DNA from: Mercenaria mercenaria
Lineage: Eukaryota; Mollusca; Bivalvia; Venerida; Veneridae
Direction: 5' to 3'
Length of the DNA: 64,000 nucleotides
Assembly: GCF_021730395.1 (NCBI RefSeq)
Contig: NW_026463205.1
Location: 1-64,000 of the forward strand
In this document: piece after piece, positions 1 through 11,658 of the stretch
Position numbering within the stretch: the stretch's first letter is position 1
Layout: the number at the start of each line of letters is the position of its first letter
Position numbers and translations under genes: made by a program
The notes under the pieces: generated by a model
Seen by the model: the letters and a program-made list of their open reading frames with translations, nothing else
Databases searched by the model: none
Told to the model about the DNA's origin: nothing

Positions 1-1187
1 TGCGCTTTTTTACAAAAGCATTTTCTAGTGTTTTTTTTGTGTTCAAATACGTGAGGCAATTTAATATTCATGAATATTTTGAATTGGCTAGTGGCAAGCA
101 AAAATTAATCCATCGCGGATATAACTGAATCTACATTAACCGTTTAAAGATTACAATGTTACCACATGTCAGCGATAAGACATATTACAGGAAAGGTTTA
201 GTAAGTGGATACGTCTGGGGGTTTTTTTTTGCCACAAGTAATTATTGCTATAGTTCTGCTTTAGATGAAAATGAGAAGTCCTAATGCACATGTGACTTTT
301 GTCTCTGTGATATAACATGTGCCATTTACATTATCTGAGACTTGAAAAAGGTGACATGAAATGTGGCAACATCAGTTAATCCCCCAGGTACATCCATTCT
401 TCTTCTTTCGAACGCAAACGACTTTATTCGGCCGATGGGCGGCTTTTTGTCTACAGTAAAAAATAGCAACAAGTAGAATATTATCATGTTTTTCTAGTCA
501 ACTATAAAACGTACAGCTACAAAATGTAAAAGTATACATCCTGCACGATAACACAAACGATAACATGTTTGATAATTATATTTTTTTTCCATTTAAACGT
601 TTCAATACAGAAAATATTTTTGTATAACATTACATTATGCCATTAACTTCTATCATTTAAAAACTTCAACGATGCATGACAACCATAACAATCAAACAGT
701 AATATATTAAACATGCTGTTGTTTAAATTATCGTGCGGGAGTAGTAGATTAAAAAAGACCAAGCACAAAACAATATTAACAGGAACAATACCGAAAACAA
801 CGACAACAAAGACAACAATAAAACTTTTTTGGCATATTTTCAGTTGTCAACTTAAGAATATCACGCAAAAAGAACTTATTATATAATTTGGGCAGGTTTG
901 TAAGATCAAGGCGATCGGTAAGAATGGCTTATTGCTAGTAGCTGTTGCATTGTACACCCCTTCCCCCCCCCCCCCCCACACACACACCAACATACACACG
1001 CACACACTTTTAAATGCAATGCCCCCACCCGACCACGGTTTCTGCTCTGGATGGAAGCCATTTAGATAAACTTAGTTAATAATTTTAAGGGCGATGCCCG
1101 CCCCGATTTCTGCTCTGAGTGAAAGCCATGGAAAAAACTTAGTTAGTACTTTTAAAGGCGATTTCTTGACATTTTAAAACACTTTTT
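1..1187. other. Non-coding AT-rich sequence at the window edge
   Basis: No reading frame here looks like a protein. A poly-C run followed by CA-rich sequence lies at about 963-1010. A unit of about 75 bp is repeated in tandem at about 1015-1160; both copies share TTTCTGCTCTG followed by an AAAGCCAT-like stretch. The sequence near 65-130 (an ATATTCATGAATATT palindrome and flanks) resembles 44,520-44,610, so part of it is probably an old dispersed repeat. Confidence 0.5.
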
Positions 1188-2454
1188 AGCTCGACTATAC
1201 GAAGTATGGAGAGCTGTGCTACTCGACCCGGCGTCGGCGTCGGCGTCCTTCCGCGTCCGCACTTTGGTTAACGTTTTGGTGCACTTTCACTTTATCTCTG
1301 TAATTACTTGATGGATTTGTTTCAAACTTATAATAGTTATTCCTCATCATCACCTACATCATATGGCACAAAGGCCAAAACTCTCACACCAATATGTCAT
1401 GAATTATCCCCCCTTTTACTTAGAATTTCAGGTTAAAGTTTGATGCCCTTTCGCTCTATCCCAGTTATTACTAAATGGATTTGATTCAAACTTTAAGTAC
1501 TTGTTCCATCTATCACCCACATCATATGACACAAGCTCCATAACTCTGGTTCCAAAATTTCATGAATAATGCCCCTTTTTTACTTAGAATTTCAGGTTAA
1601 ATTTTTCATGCACTTTCACTCTTATCTCAGTTATTACTAAATGGATTTTATTCAAACTTAAAATAGTTATTCAACATCATCACTCACATCATATGACACA
1701 AGGGCCATAACTCTTACACAAATATTTTATGAATTATCCCCTCTTTTTACTTAGAATTTCAGGTTAAAGTTTTGATGCACTTTCTCTCTATCTCATTTAT
1801 TACTAAATGGATTTGATTTAAACTTAAAATAGTGGTGTTCCACCTTATCAACCACATCATATGACTCAAAGTCCATAACTCTGGTACCAATATTTCATGC
1901 CCCCTTTGACTTACAATTTCAAGTTAAAATTTTGATGCACTTAAACTCTTTCTCAGTTATTACTGAATGGATTTGATTCAAACTTAAAATAGTTGTTCCA
2001 CCTTATCACCCACATCATATGACACAAGATCCATAAGTCTGGTGTCAATATTTCATGAATTATGCCCTCCCCCACCTTTTTATTTAGACTTTCAGGTTAA
2101 TTTTGATGCATTTTCACTATATCTCAGTTATTACTAAATGGATTTGATTCAAACTTGAAGTTGTTATTCTACATCATCACCCACATCATATGACACAAGG
2201 TGCTCAAATTACTCGTGCACCAATATTTCATGAATTACCCACCATTTTGCTTAGAATTATACTTATTTAATGTTCTTTATCTCTCTTATTACTTAATACT
2301 TTTGACACAGACTCAAGCTATTGTCCAATATCTTAATACTTATTGGAGTCATTAAACACTATTGCAACAGCTCCAGTTTCATCAGATATGCCCAGTTTCA
2401 ATATCCCACCATCGAAATTGTCGAGCGCGTTGTCTCCTTTGACAGCTCTTGTTT
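1188..2454. repeat. Dispersed element built of ~165-bp tandem units
   Basis: The block opens with TAGCTCGACTATACGAAG and a GTCGGCGTCGGCGTC stretch, then holds about six diverged units of 161-169 bp. The motif CACATCATATGAC recurs near 1356, 1519, 1686, 1854, 2023 and 2184. It closes with a GAGCGCGTTGTCTCC-type end. A shorter relative with the same opening lies at 46,626-47,200, so this is a dispersed family. No ORF runs through it. I recall this opening as common in bivalve genomes; the class is unknown to me. Confidence 0.75.
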
Positions 2455-2480
2455 ATACATCTGTCTGACGAGGAAACTTT

Positions 2481-3572
2481 ATAAGGCAGTGTACCGGTAA
2501 TGGAAGATAAGGCAGTGTATCGGTAATGGAAGATAAGGCAGTGTACCGGTAATGGAAGATAAGGCAGTGTACCGGTAATGGAAGAGAAGGCAGTGTACCG
2601 GTAATGAAGATAAGGCAGTGTACCGGTAATGGAAGAGAAGGCAGTGTATCGGTAATGAAGATAAGGCAGTGTACGGTAATGGAAGATAAGGCAGTGTACC
2701 GGTAATGAAGATAAGGCAGTCTACGGTAATGAAGATAAGGCAGTGTACCGGTAATGGAAGATAAGGCAGTGTACCGGTAATGAAGATAAGGCAGTCTACG
2801 GTAATGAAGATAAGGCAGTGTACCGGTAATGAAGATAAGGCAATGTACGGTAATGAAGATAAGGCAGTGTACCGGTAATGAAGATAAGGCAGTGTACGAT
2901 AATGAAGATAAGGCAGTGTACGGGAATGAAGATAAGGCAGTGTACCGGTAATGAAGATAAGGCAATGTACGATAAAGAAGATAAGGCAATGTACGGTAAT
3001 GAAGATAAGATAAGGCAATGTACGGTAATGAAGATAAGGCAATGTACGGTAATGAAGATAAGGCAGTGTACCGGTAATGAAGATAAGGCAGTGTACGGTA
3101 ATGAAGATAAGGCAATGTACGGTAATGAAGATAAGGCAGTGTACCGGTAATGAAGATAAGGCAGTCTACGGTAATGAAGATAAGGCAGTGTACCGGTAAT
3201 GGAAGATAAGGCAGTGTATCGGTAATGAAGATAAGGCAGTGTACCGGTTATGAAGATAAGGCAGTGTACCGGTAATGAAGATAAGGCAATGTACGGTAAT
3301 GAAGATAAGGCAGTGTACCGGTAATGAAGATAAGGCAGTGTACCGGTAATGAAGATAAGGCAGTGTACGGTACTGAAGATAAGGCAGTGTACGGTAATGA
3401 AGATAAGGCAGTGTACCGGTAATGAAGATAAGGCAGTGTACGGTAATGAAGATAAGGCAGTGTACCGGTAATGAAGATAAGGCAGTGTACGATAATGAAG
3501 ATAAGGCAGTGTACCGGTAATGAAGATAAGGCAGTGTACGGTAATGAAGATAAGGCAGTGTACCGGTAATGG
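2481..3572. repeat. Minisatellite of 24-26-bp units, about 44 copies
   Basis: The unit is GATAAGGCAGTGTACCGGTA plus AATGAA or AATGGAA. Three length forms are interspersed: 24 bp (TACGGTA), 25 bp (TACCGGTA) and 26 bp (extra G in TGGAA). The TACCGGTA core is palindromic. The first 200 bp mainly carry the 26-bp form and later units mainly the 24/25-bp forms, so the array grew in stages. Long open frames on both strands are a by-product of the repeat and are not called as genes. Confidence 0.95.
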
Positions 3573-3989
3573 TATTTTCCGTATGCAATGCCGGCCTTCT
3601 TCACTATTACCGAAATACAATGTGCGCCTGGAACTACAATTACGTCCGAAGAATAAAGAATTACTTAACAAGAATCACACGGAAATATATCTGGCCTATT
3701 TTCAACAAGGTTTTAATAGATTATTTAAAACAAAATATGTTTGTTCCGATTGCAATTACCTTTATATCATTTTCGATAATTCATATACTGATAAGCAAAC
3801 TTAACAGAAGAGCACTTTCATTCATCAAAGATCTATTGAACAATGTCAAAAATAAGCAGGCCTTTCCTTTCATACTCGCACACATACATATTTTTTGGGG
3901 TAATTAAATCGTCGTCTCATAATCTAACTGAAGCTCAAACTTTAAGAACACAACAATAAAATGACCCGCGCCATGATAAAACCAATACA
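3573..3989. other. Unassigned sequence after the minisatellite
   Basis: Two overlapping plus-strand frames of about 94 and 112 codons cross this interval. Both begin inside the minisatellite and show no domain, biased composition or splice context, so neither is called. Nothing else is visible. Confidence 0.4.
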
Positions 3990-4106
3990 GTGCATCCGCG
4001 CAGTCTGGTCAGGATCCATGCTGTTCGCTTTCAAAACCTATTGCAATTAGAGGAACCGTTAGTGAACAACATGGATCCTGACCAGACTGCGCGGTCGCAA
4101 ACGCAC
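3990..4106. mobile_element. Short fold-back (MITE-like) element
   Basis: Perfect inverted arms of 25 bp (3996-4020 and 4070-4094) contain GCAGTCTGGTCAGGATCCAT and its complement. They are separated by about 49 bp, and weaker pairing extends outward into GTGCATC / GCAAACGCAC. No coding potential. Such a palindrome fits a small non-autonomous DNA element; the superfamily cannot be told. Confidence 0.75.
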
Positions 4107-4924
4107 TAGGTGCGGCTCAAATCATTTTGTAGGTATCATATTGATAAATTCTAAACAACTGTATGAAGGAATAACAAGAAACCAAGATTACGATGTATCA
4201 TATAAAACGAAATCTTACGAAAAACGTCTAAAATATTTTTACTCAGTATACTGTTGTAGGGAACTACTTCGATGTTGCAAACCAAACAAGGAAAGAAAAA
4301 AAGGATGAGAACACAATAACACAATTATGCGGCTACATGAAGGAAGTCACTCATCCTATCTGCACTATAACAAAGGAAAACATAGCGCAACATCTTTGAG
4401 CGTGGATTTCGTTTATTCAATGCTTAAAATGTTTAAATATACACTGTCAAAGAAAAAGAAAACACAATGTAACGTCTTTTAACGTGGATATTGATTGAAT
4501 ACTTATAACATGTTTAAAAAAAGATACTATAAAAGCAAAAAAAAGCATAGTGCACGCGTGACCGTCACTGAGCATGGATTTGTTTTATCAAAAATTTATT
4601 ATGTGTGTAAAAATACTATCAAAGGATTTTAATAATTTATTGTGTTACGTCTTTGAACGTTGATTTTTATCGAATACTTGTAATTCTTTTAGGCCCACAT
4701 AGCAGATGGGGAAACCAAATGAATAGAAAATAGAAATAAAATCATTAATATTGCCGATTCTTTATCAAAACATGTAGAAAGACAAGTTATTCTGCGTGCA
4801 ATAATTGAAAACAGCTTGTTAAAGATATTAAATGCCATGGTATATTATTCAAAATAATGTGCAATAAGTAGTTGATGAAGAACAGCTTAATTCCTCCAAA
4901 TGTTCCTAATATCTTACGTATGAA
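4107..4924. repeat. Non-coding stretch with decayed short repeats
   Basis: Diverged units near 4385, 4470, 4560 and 4650 share an ACGTCTTTGAACGTGGATTT-like core. A reverse-oriented relative lies at about 5205-5275. No gene is seen. Confidence 0.45.
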
Positions 4925-7900
4925 TAAAAAAAAAAGAGAATGCGGAAATATAATATGGAGAATTAGACTGGTCCCCTGCGAACTTCGAAAAAGTAATGGG
5001 AAGCCATTTTTGGTGGGAACCATTATAGGACCGGGAACCAGATTACCGGAGAATACGTAGTTAATCGATCGTCACTTCGTGCTTACTACCGTTAAGCAAG
5101 TATAGATAACATTTTAATAAATATTGTATTTAAGCAAGTATCTAAATAACCTTTTAATAAATATTATATTTGTACATAGGTACAATGTAATCCATATTAA
5201 AAGACGTTGCACTGTGTTTTCTTTTCTTTAACAGTGTATAATTAAACATTTCATAAGCATTGAAAAAAATCCACGCTGAATTAACTATAAATTTGACAGT
5301 TTCTTAATTTCTTTGTAGTAATTTTTCATACAAGTCCACAATAAATACACTAGTCTGTCGGGCTGCTAGGCCGCTGGATTTAAAACTTTCAGAGTAATAA
5401 AAAAAATCCGATGTTTTCAATTGAGCTTAGATTAATCACAAATTTTGTCATAGGCTGCGTTGCAAACTAATAATCTTATTTTTCTCTATTGAGTTTCAAC
5501 GTTTGTGTTCAGTGTTCTTTGTGTTTATCATACATTCTTAATCACTATTTAATAATGAATACAGGAGTCTGCGATACCCCCAGGTCCACCCGGACGCTAC
5601 ATTCAGGCCACTAGGTTGCGAGACCGCCAACTTCAGCTATATAGTCATATCAAAATTCAATAAACAGAGGGGGATAACTTATTAAAGTTTATTTCGGGTA
5701 GACGTGCGTTTTATTTTCCCTTGATAACAATAAAGTTCAATTTAATTGGAACATGATATTTATAGACGTCCTCAAAAAGAAAAATCAGTTAAATGTTTAC
5801 TGTAACTACAATTACTAGATTTCTTTTCATATTAAACATATATTTGACTTCGGACTTTCTTTCAACGGGAAATTTATCGTGTTGACACTTGTGAACTAAT
5901 TAGTTACAAGTATTTGCGCTAAATAACAGAGACATTTCAATTATCTGAATTTCAACAATTGTTCAAAGTGTGACCTCTAAGTAGGACTTTGACCATAGAT
6001 GTGAACCATGTTTGGCGATTGATTAGCAAATAGAAGCTCATAGAATTTGTGAGGAATGTCAAGAATACTTGTGTAAGGACTGCTTTGCTTATCATCAACG
6101 GATAAAGACAATCAAACATCATCGCCTGGTACACAAAAATAGTATGGATAAACATGCCGTTATCGAGGAATGATTTGAAAAGTGTCAAGTGCACAAAAAA
6201 AGAAGTGATTAAATTTTTCTGTCCTAACATGAAGCTCTCGGCTGCAACGATTGTATCGTCCTGAATCAAAGAGCATGTTACATCGACTATATACCCGAGA
6301 ATTGTTCAGGTATTAGGGCCAGTGCAGAGTTCAGAGAGTTACTTAGGGAACTTGATCAAAAGGTAAATGATGCTGATGATATTATAAAGCAGGCCTCACG
6401 TAGAGAAAAAAAAATTAGATTCCTGCCATGATAAGCTGCTCAAAGAAATTACAATGTTTCGCGAAGAGATAAATGATCGCTAAGACCAGCTACAAAAGCA
6501 AATCCAGACTGACTCTGACAAAAAGAAGTCCACAGATAAAAAAAAAACGGTAAATAAGGTACTTGAAACGTGTACAACTACTTCTTTAGATTTCAAACAA
6601 CTACAGTCGAGACTACAAGATTACAAAGCCTCACAGCAGAATGGACAACTTTACATTACAATTAAACAAGCTAAATCTAAATTAAAATCAGACGAAATAA
6701 AGGAGGCAGACAGAAGCTTAGAAAAAACAAAGATGCAATACACATTTGAGGAAAACGAAGACATGGAAAACATGCTTTCAAAACAAAATGCATTTGGAAA
6801 GCTTACTTTGTCTCCTGATGTAACTTCAAAGGTGAGGAAACCAGTTGAAAGTTTTACCTACAAAGGATGCATAAATTTAAAGACAAAGTCGGATCAGTAT
6901 GGTTGCTTTATCACAGGATGTGTTCTTCTGTCCTCTAACAAACTTGTGGTGGCTGACAAGGATAACGAAAAACTGAAAGTTGTTGATATCAAAGACAAAG
7001 CTGTAATAGAAGAGATAACACTATCTTCACAACCATGGGATATTGCAGTAATGCCCCTGGACCAGGTTGCTGTGACAATGCCAGATAAGAAAGAGATCCT
7101 TATTATGACAACAGCAGGAAAACTGCCAACTATCTTCAAGTTCCCAGTTAAAGGAGAATGTAGAGGTGTAGATTTCCATCAAGGCCATCTCTATATAGTT
7201 TCCATTGATCCGAAGTGTGTATTTATTACAGATACACAAGGTAACGTCCAGAACACAATTAATCTGGATAATAAGATATCTGGCACACCTAACTACTTAC
7301 TACTAAGTAAGGATCCGATACATATCTTTATTAGTATCTATGGTAGTAACAGTGTCGTCGATATAACATTACAAGGTGATACATCTGCTGAATACAAAAA
7401 CAAAGACTTTATATCACCAGAGGGAATGATGATATCAGACGATGGATCCTTGCTGGTGTGTTGCAGTAGTATGAAAGGCAGCATACATGGCATTTCTGCT
7501 GATTTGAATCAAGGTGACACGATGTATGATGAACTGTCTTTTCCATACTCTCTCTGCTATAATCGTGATCAACATGAGGTCTATGTCGGATGTGTTAATG
7601 ATTACATGATTGTGTTGAGTGCCAAATAACTTGTTTTATGACACAGCAAACAGTTTGGGTCATGCAAAAGTATAAATATGTGCTGTATCATTTTTCATAT
7701 ACATTTCTCTTCCTTATAGTTTATTTTTTATGTGAAAAAAGTTGTAATATACGTATACATATAATCCCAAATAATTAGAGTACAACTGATTTAATCCGCT
7801 TATACGGTAGTTGTAAACAAAAACACTGATAAGTGACATTTCAAATTATTTTATCAAATTCTTATCAGCATTTCTAATACGCTTCGTTACCTCCATCGTC

Positions 7901-7990
7901 AATGTTTTACGTCTATTGCAATAATCGTTTTCAAGAGCGAATCCAGGATTTTGCATAACAATTTAGGAGGCTCGGAGATTCTTGGGTGCC
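4925..7990. repeat. Segmental duplication, copy A
   Basis: This block matches, in order, 9,027-10,770 followed by 27,261-29,710. Shared landmarks are a GGAGAATACGTAGTT unit, CTAGTCTGTCGGGC...GGCCGCTGGATTT, a GTTTCAACGTTTGTGTTCA stretch, the upstream region with AAAGTTTATTTCGGGTAGAC, the B-box/propeller gene, and a 3' region with AATAATCGTTTTCA. Copy B is split by insertions and by expansion of one unit. The two copies differ by many substitutions and small indels, so the duplication is old. Confidence 0.8.
5969..7629 (+). pseudogene. B-box / coiled-coil / propeller protein, decayed copy A
   Basis: Compared with copy B at 27,636, the 5' end has lost about 66 bp including the start codon and roughly the first 23 codons. 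The B-box part (5969-6300; CEPC, CEECQEYLCKDC and FAYHQR remain readable) contains in-frame stops and frameshifts. From 6733 a frame of 298 codons stays open to 7629. It covers the end of the coiled coil and an NHL-like beta-propeller with repeated units such as SNKLVVADKDNEKLKVVD and QHEVYVGCVN. The intact protein would be a RING-less TRIM-like scaffold with zinc-binding B-boxes and a protein-binding propeller. The open 3' half could be expressed from an internal start, but the simplest reading is a pseudogene. Confidence 0.8.
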
Positions 7991-8214
7991 TCAGAAATAT
8001 TTTGAGACGTATACCTAAACCGACATATATTTGACATGGTTTAGGCATTCTTTTTACACAATGACTTCTTTTGCATTTGTAAAAATGTAATTTGACCTAG
8101 TAGACATGTGTAAGGTAGTGGACGGAACCCTCAATTTCCGTGTGATTATGTTTTCTCTTAAGTAGTTTGACATTCTCCTTACATAGGCCTTAATAATACT
8201 CAGCATGCACGTTC
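7630..8214. other. 3' flank of copy A and spacer
   Basis: The first 100 bp match the 3' flank of copy B (GCAAACAGTTTGGGTCATGC versus GCAAACATTTTGGATCATGC). 7,930-7,990 matches 29,650-29,710. The rest is AT-rich with no gene. Confidence 0.6.
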
Positions 8215-9026
8215 CGTAAAACAAGAGCGCCATGAAGGCTCTGTATCGCTCACCTGACCTATTGACCTAAAGATCATCAAGATTAACATTCTGACCAAGT
8301 TTCATTAAGATATGGTCATAAATGTGGTGTCTAAAGTGTTAACTAGCTTTTCCTTTGATTTGATCTGGTGACATAGTTTTTAATCCTACATGATCCAGAT
8401 TCAAACTGGACATTAAGACCATCAAGATTAACATTCTGACCAAGAATCATGAAGATACAGTCATAAATATGGCCTCTACAGTGTTAAAAAGCTTTTCCTC
8501 TGATTTAACCTGGTGACCTAGCTTTAGACCTCAGATGACCCAATATCGAACTCGTCCAAGATTTTTTGAGGGTAACATTCTGACCAAGTTTCATTAAGAT
8601 GGGGCCAAAATTGTGACCTCTAGCTTGTTAATAAGCTATTCCTTTGATTTGACCTGGTGACCTAGCTTTAGACCCCAGATGACCCAATATCGAACTCGTC
8701 CAAGATTTTTTTAGGGTAACATTCTGACCAAGTTTCATTAAGATTGGGCCAAAATTGTGACCTCTAGAGTGTTAAAAAGCTTTTCTTTGATTTGACCTGG
8801 TGACCTAGTTTTTGACTCAAGATAACCCAATATCGAACTCTTCCAAGATTTTATTGAGAGTAACAATCTGACCAAGTTTCATTAAGATTGGGCCAAAATT
8901 GTGACCAAGAGTGTTAACAGTCATATTGTTGATGACGGACGGACAGACGACGGACGACGACGGACGACGGACACAGGGCGATCACAAAAGCTCACCTTTG
9001 AGCACTTTGTGTTCAGGTGAGCTAAA
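8215..9026. repeat. Dispersed repeat with ~134-bp internal units
   Basis: It opens at about 8220 with AACAAGAGCGCCATGAAGGC and ends near 9026 with a TTGTGTTCAGGTGAGCTAAA-type end. Inside are about four diverged units containing ATTCTGACCAAGTTTCATTA and TTTGATTTGACCTGGTGACC. They are followed by a GACGGACGGACAGACGACGG simple stretch. I recall this layout as one of the most common repeats in bivalve genomes. It has no coding capacity, and a role is not known to me. Confidence 0.8.
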
Positions 9027-9838
9027 AAACGAAGAATGCCGAAATATCATCCGGAGAATATGTAGTATATCGCTTGTCACTGCGAGTTCACTACCTTAAA
9101 GCATGTTTTGCCGTAACTGTCCGTAAAAAAACGAAGAATGCCGAAATATTATCCGGAGAATACGTAGTTTATCGCTCGTCATTGCGGGTTCACCACCTTA
9201 AAGCATGTTTTGACGTAACTTTCCGTAAAGAAAACGGAGAATGCCGAAATAACATCAGGAGAATATGTAGTTTATCGCTTGTCAATGTAGGTTCATCACC
9301 TTAAAGCATGTTTTGTCATAACTTTCCGTAAAAAAACGAAGAATGCCGCAATATCATCCGGAGAATACGTAGTTTATCGCTCGTCAAAGCGGGTTCACTA
9401 CCTTAAAGCATATTTTGTCGTAATTTTCCGTAAAAAAAACGGAGAATGCCGAAATATCATCCGGAGAATACGTAGTTTATCGCTCGTCACTGCGGGTTCA
9501 CAACCTTAAAGCATGTTTTGTCGTAACTTTCCGTAAAAAAAGACGAAGAATGCCGAAATATCATCCGGAGAATACGTAGCTTATCGCTCGTCACTGCGGG
9601 TTCACTACCTTAAAGTATGTTTTGTCATAACTTTCCGTAAAAAAAAAACGAAGAATGCCGAAATAACATCCGGAAAATACGTAGTTTATCGATAGTTACT
9701 GCGGGTTCACTACCATAAAATATGTTTTGTCATAACTTTCCATAAAAAAAACGAAGAATGCCGAAATAACATCCGGAAAATACGTAGTTTATCGATCGTT
9801 ACTGCGAGTTTACTACTTTAAAGCATGTTTGTCATAAA
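9027..9838. repeat. Tandem array of ~103-bp units, eight copies
   Basis: Each unit runs GAAGAATGCCGAAATATCAT, then CCGGAGAATACGTAGTTTAT, a GCGGGTTCACTACCTTAAAG-type part and an A-rich end. Units are 70-95 percent alike by eye. Copy A has only one related unit (about 4,925-5,100), so the array expanded after the segmental duplication. A lone diverged relative lies near 30,345-30,440. No function is visible. Confidence 0.85.
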
Positions 9839-10463
9839 AGCATCTAAATAACCTTGTACATGTGTCTCTTGTCTTGCTTTGATTGGCCAGATGATGAACT
9901 TAATACACTGAATGGCGATCAAATTACATTTTGTATTCACCAATGACATTTCCAAAGTTTAGCAAATTTTCAAAGTTAAGCAACATTCATGTTTTATGCT
10001 TTACTGAGATTTAACGTTTGTTTACACGGTTTTCTCTAAATAATTCGTATTTCTAAATCATTATTATACGATAAATAAACGAATCTACTGGATCACTAGG
10101 CCGCGGGACTGGAAACGTCCAGAGTAATTAAAAATTTGTTTGGTGTATTTCATAGAGCACAAATTTACCACAAACTTTACAGTTTCTTAATTCCTTTCTC
10201 ATAGGTTTCTGTTGCAAATACACTAGTCTGTCGGGCCGCAAGGCCGCTGGATTTGAAACTTTCAGAGTAATAAAACAAATCTGACGTATTTCATAGAGCC
10301 CATATTAACCACAAACTTTGGCACTGGCTGCGTTGCAGATTCTCAAAGTTAAGCAACATTATTCACTTTCTCTATTGAGTTTCAACGTTTGTGTTCACAG
10401 TTTTATATTTATTGCACATTCTTAATCATTATTTTACAATAAATACACGAGTCTGCCAGACCA
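9839..10463. repeat. Segmental duplication, copy B (left part)
   Basis: This matches 5,100-5,570 of copy A. A stretch of about 190 bp is itself doubled here: compare 10,080-10,200 (GGATCACTAGGCCGCGGGACT) with 10,220-10,330 (GTCGGGCCGCAAGGCCGCTGG). No gene. Copy B resumes after the MITE at 10,716-10,770 and after the Polinton at 27,261. Confidence 0.7.
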
Positions 10464-10715
10464 CCTGGGCCCAGTAGTTCGAAACGTTGATCAGCTGTTT
10501 AACTAACCGCCTGTTAAATTTTGATTCAAAATATTACGCATGATGGGAACTGCTAGAATGATTTTTTAATTTTAACTGTAAAGACATTTTAGTAATGATG
10601 ATTCTTAAATTATAATATGTTTTAATAAGTGTTCTAAAAAGTCGAAATGTAACTCTCAAAGTTAATCGACCGTTAGCTTCATCGCCTGTTAAAGTTTCGA
10701 ACAACTGGGCCCAGG
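10464..10715. mobile_element. MITE, CTGGGCCCAGTTGTTCGAAA family, copy 1
   Basis: The ends are inverted: CCTGGGCCCAGTAGTTCGAA on the left, and on the right the complement of CCTGGGCCCAGTTGTTCGAA. Similarity runs about 50 bp inward, including AACTAACCGCCTGTTAAATT against the complement of the other arm. The interior is AT-rich and non-coding. Copy A lacks it at the equivalent place near 5,585, which shows it is an insertion. A second copy sits in an intron at 56,863-57,101. Confidence 0.85.
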
Positions 10716-10770
10716 TAAACTAGCCCGCTGGTCCGCCTGGACGCTAATTTCAGGCCGATAGGCTGTCAAG

Positions 10771-11488
10771 CTACAGTCACACATACGAATATGTCCGTGC
10801 GTTGAGGTACGGTGCGGATCGGATTGATCCGTGGGGGAGTAGACACGGATAAGTACGGAGCAGTACTTCTTAGTACGGGAATAATGGTGAGAAACGGGGA
10901 TCAAAAAGATACAGGACGTGAATAAGTACGGATAGGTACGGCGTACTACGTTGAACTACGTTTTACTGCGCCTGACAACTTGCCCAGCGCGTTGACGGAT
11001 CTACGATAAACTACGTTGAACTACGCTTAAGTACGGACAACCTTGGATAACTACGTTAAGCTACGGATCAATACGCATGACTACGTTTGCATTAAGGTTT
11101 AGTAACGGGTCGCTAAGTTTCATATAAATAGGCCACGTGTAGCCAGCGTTTTCATTACGATTATCTTTTACATCATGTCAATCTACGACAAGGTACGTTT
11201 CAGTACGGATAACTACGCTTAATACGTTGAACTACGGATGAATAAGTTTCGACCAAGTTGAACTAAGTCACGCTCAAATGGCCACGGATCGCTCAAACTT
11301 TTGTGCATGTTCAAAAGTTGGAGAAACGTGCAAGTTTGGAGTACGGCTTGAATACGTTTTGACCAAGTGTTAATAAGGATTGATACGGATTACTACTTTA
11401 AGGTACGGCACAGGTACGGATCGATACGGATTACTACGTTTCTATCCGTGGCTAAACGTAGCTTTCCACGCCGTATGTGTGACTAGGG
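10771..11488. mobile_element. TACG-rich non-autonomous DNA element, copy 1
   Basis: The inverted termini contain AGTCACACATACG (10,775-10,787) and its complement (11,472-11,484). The right end reads outward GTGTGACTAGGG. The interior is an irregular run of TACG-centred words such as TACGGATCGATACGGATTAC and CTACGTTGAACTACG. No ORF looks real. The ends resemble those of 51,599-52,288 (shared CCYTRGTCACA), which has the same size and composition, so both probably belong to one family. The Polinton target duplication AGGGTA overlaps its right end, so this element was there first. Confidence 0.75.
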
Positions 11489-11490
11489 TA

Positions 11491-11658
11491 AGTAGTGAAT
11501 AAAATAGCGTTTCTAGGCCAATCTGACCTAATTTAACCTTTAGTCTTTGGTCCAGATTGACCAATGCTGGACAATTAAAAACCCACAGGTTTCAAACCGA
11601 CTAAAAGGTTTTAAACACATATAATATAATGAGTTTACAGAATAAAATATATTGTTTG
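11491..11658 (+). repeat. Polinton left terminal inverted repeat
   Basis: 168 bp, matched in inverse at 27,087-27,254 with about two differences. It contains the start codon and first codons of the PLA2-like gene, preceded by ATATAATATA. Confidence 0.95.

Noticed and set aside
2481-3572. Regular short repeats that might suggest a CRISPR array
   Set aside because: Units are head-to-tail with no unique spacers, in a eukaryotic genome.
2453-3671. Several long open frames on both strands over the minisatellite
   Set aside because: They only reflect unit lengths and a stop-poor unit; the peptides are pure repeats in all frames.
3569-3907. Plus-strand ORF of 112 codons after the minisatellite
   Set aside because: No family, starts in the repeat, composition like AT-rich intergenic DNA.
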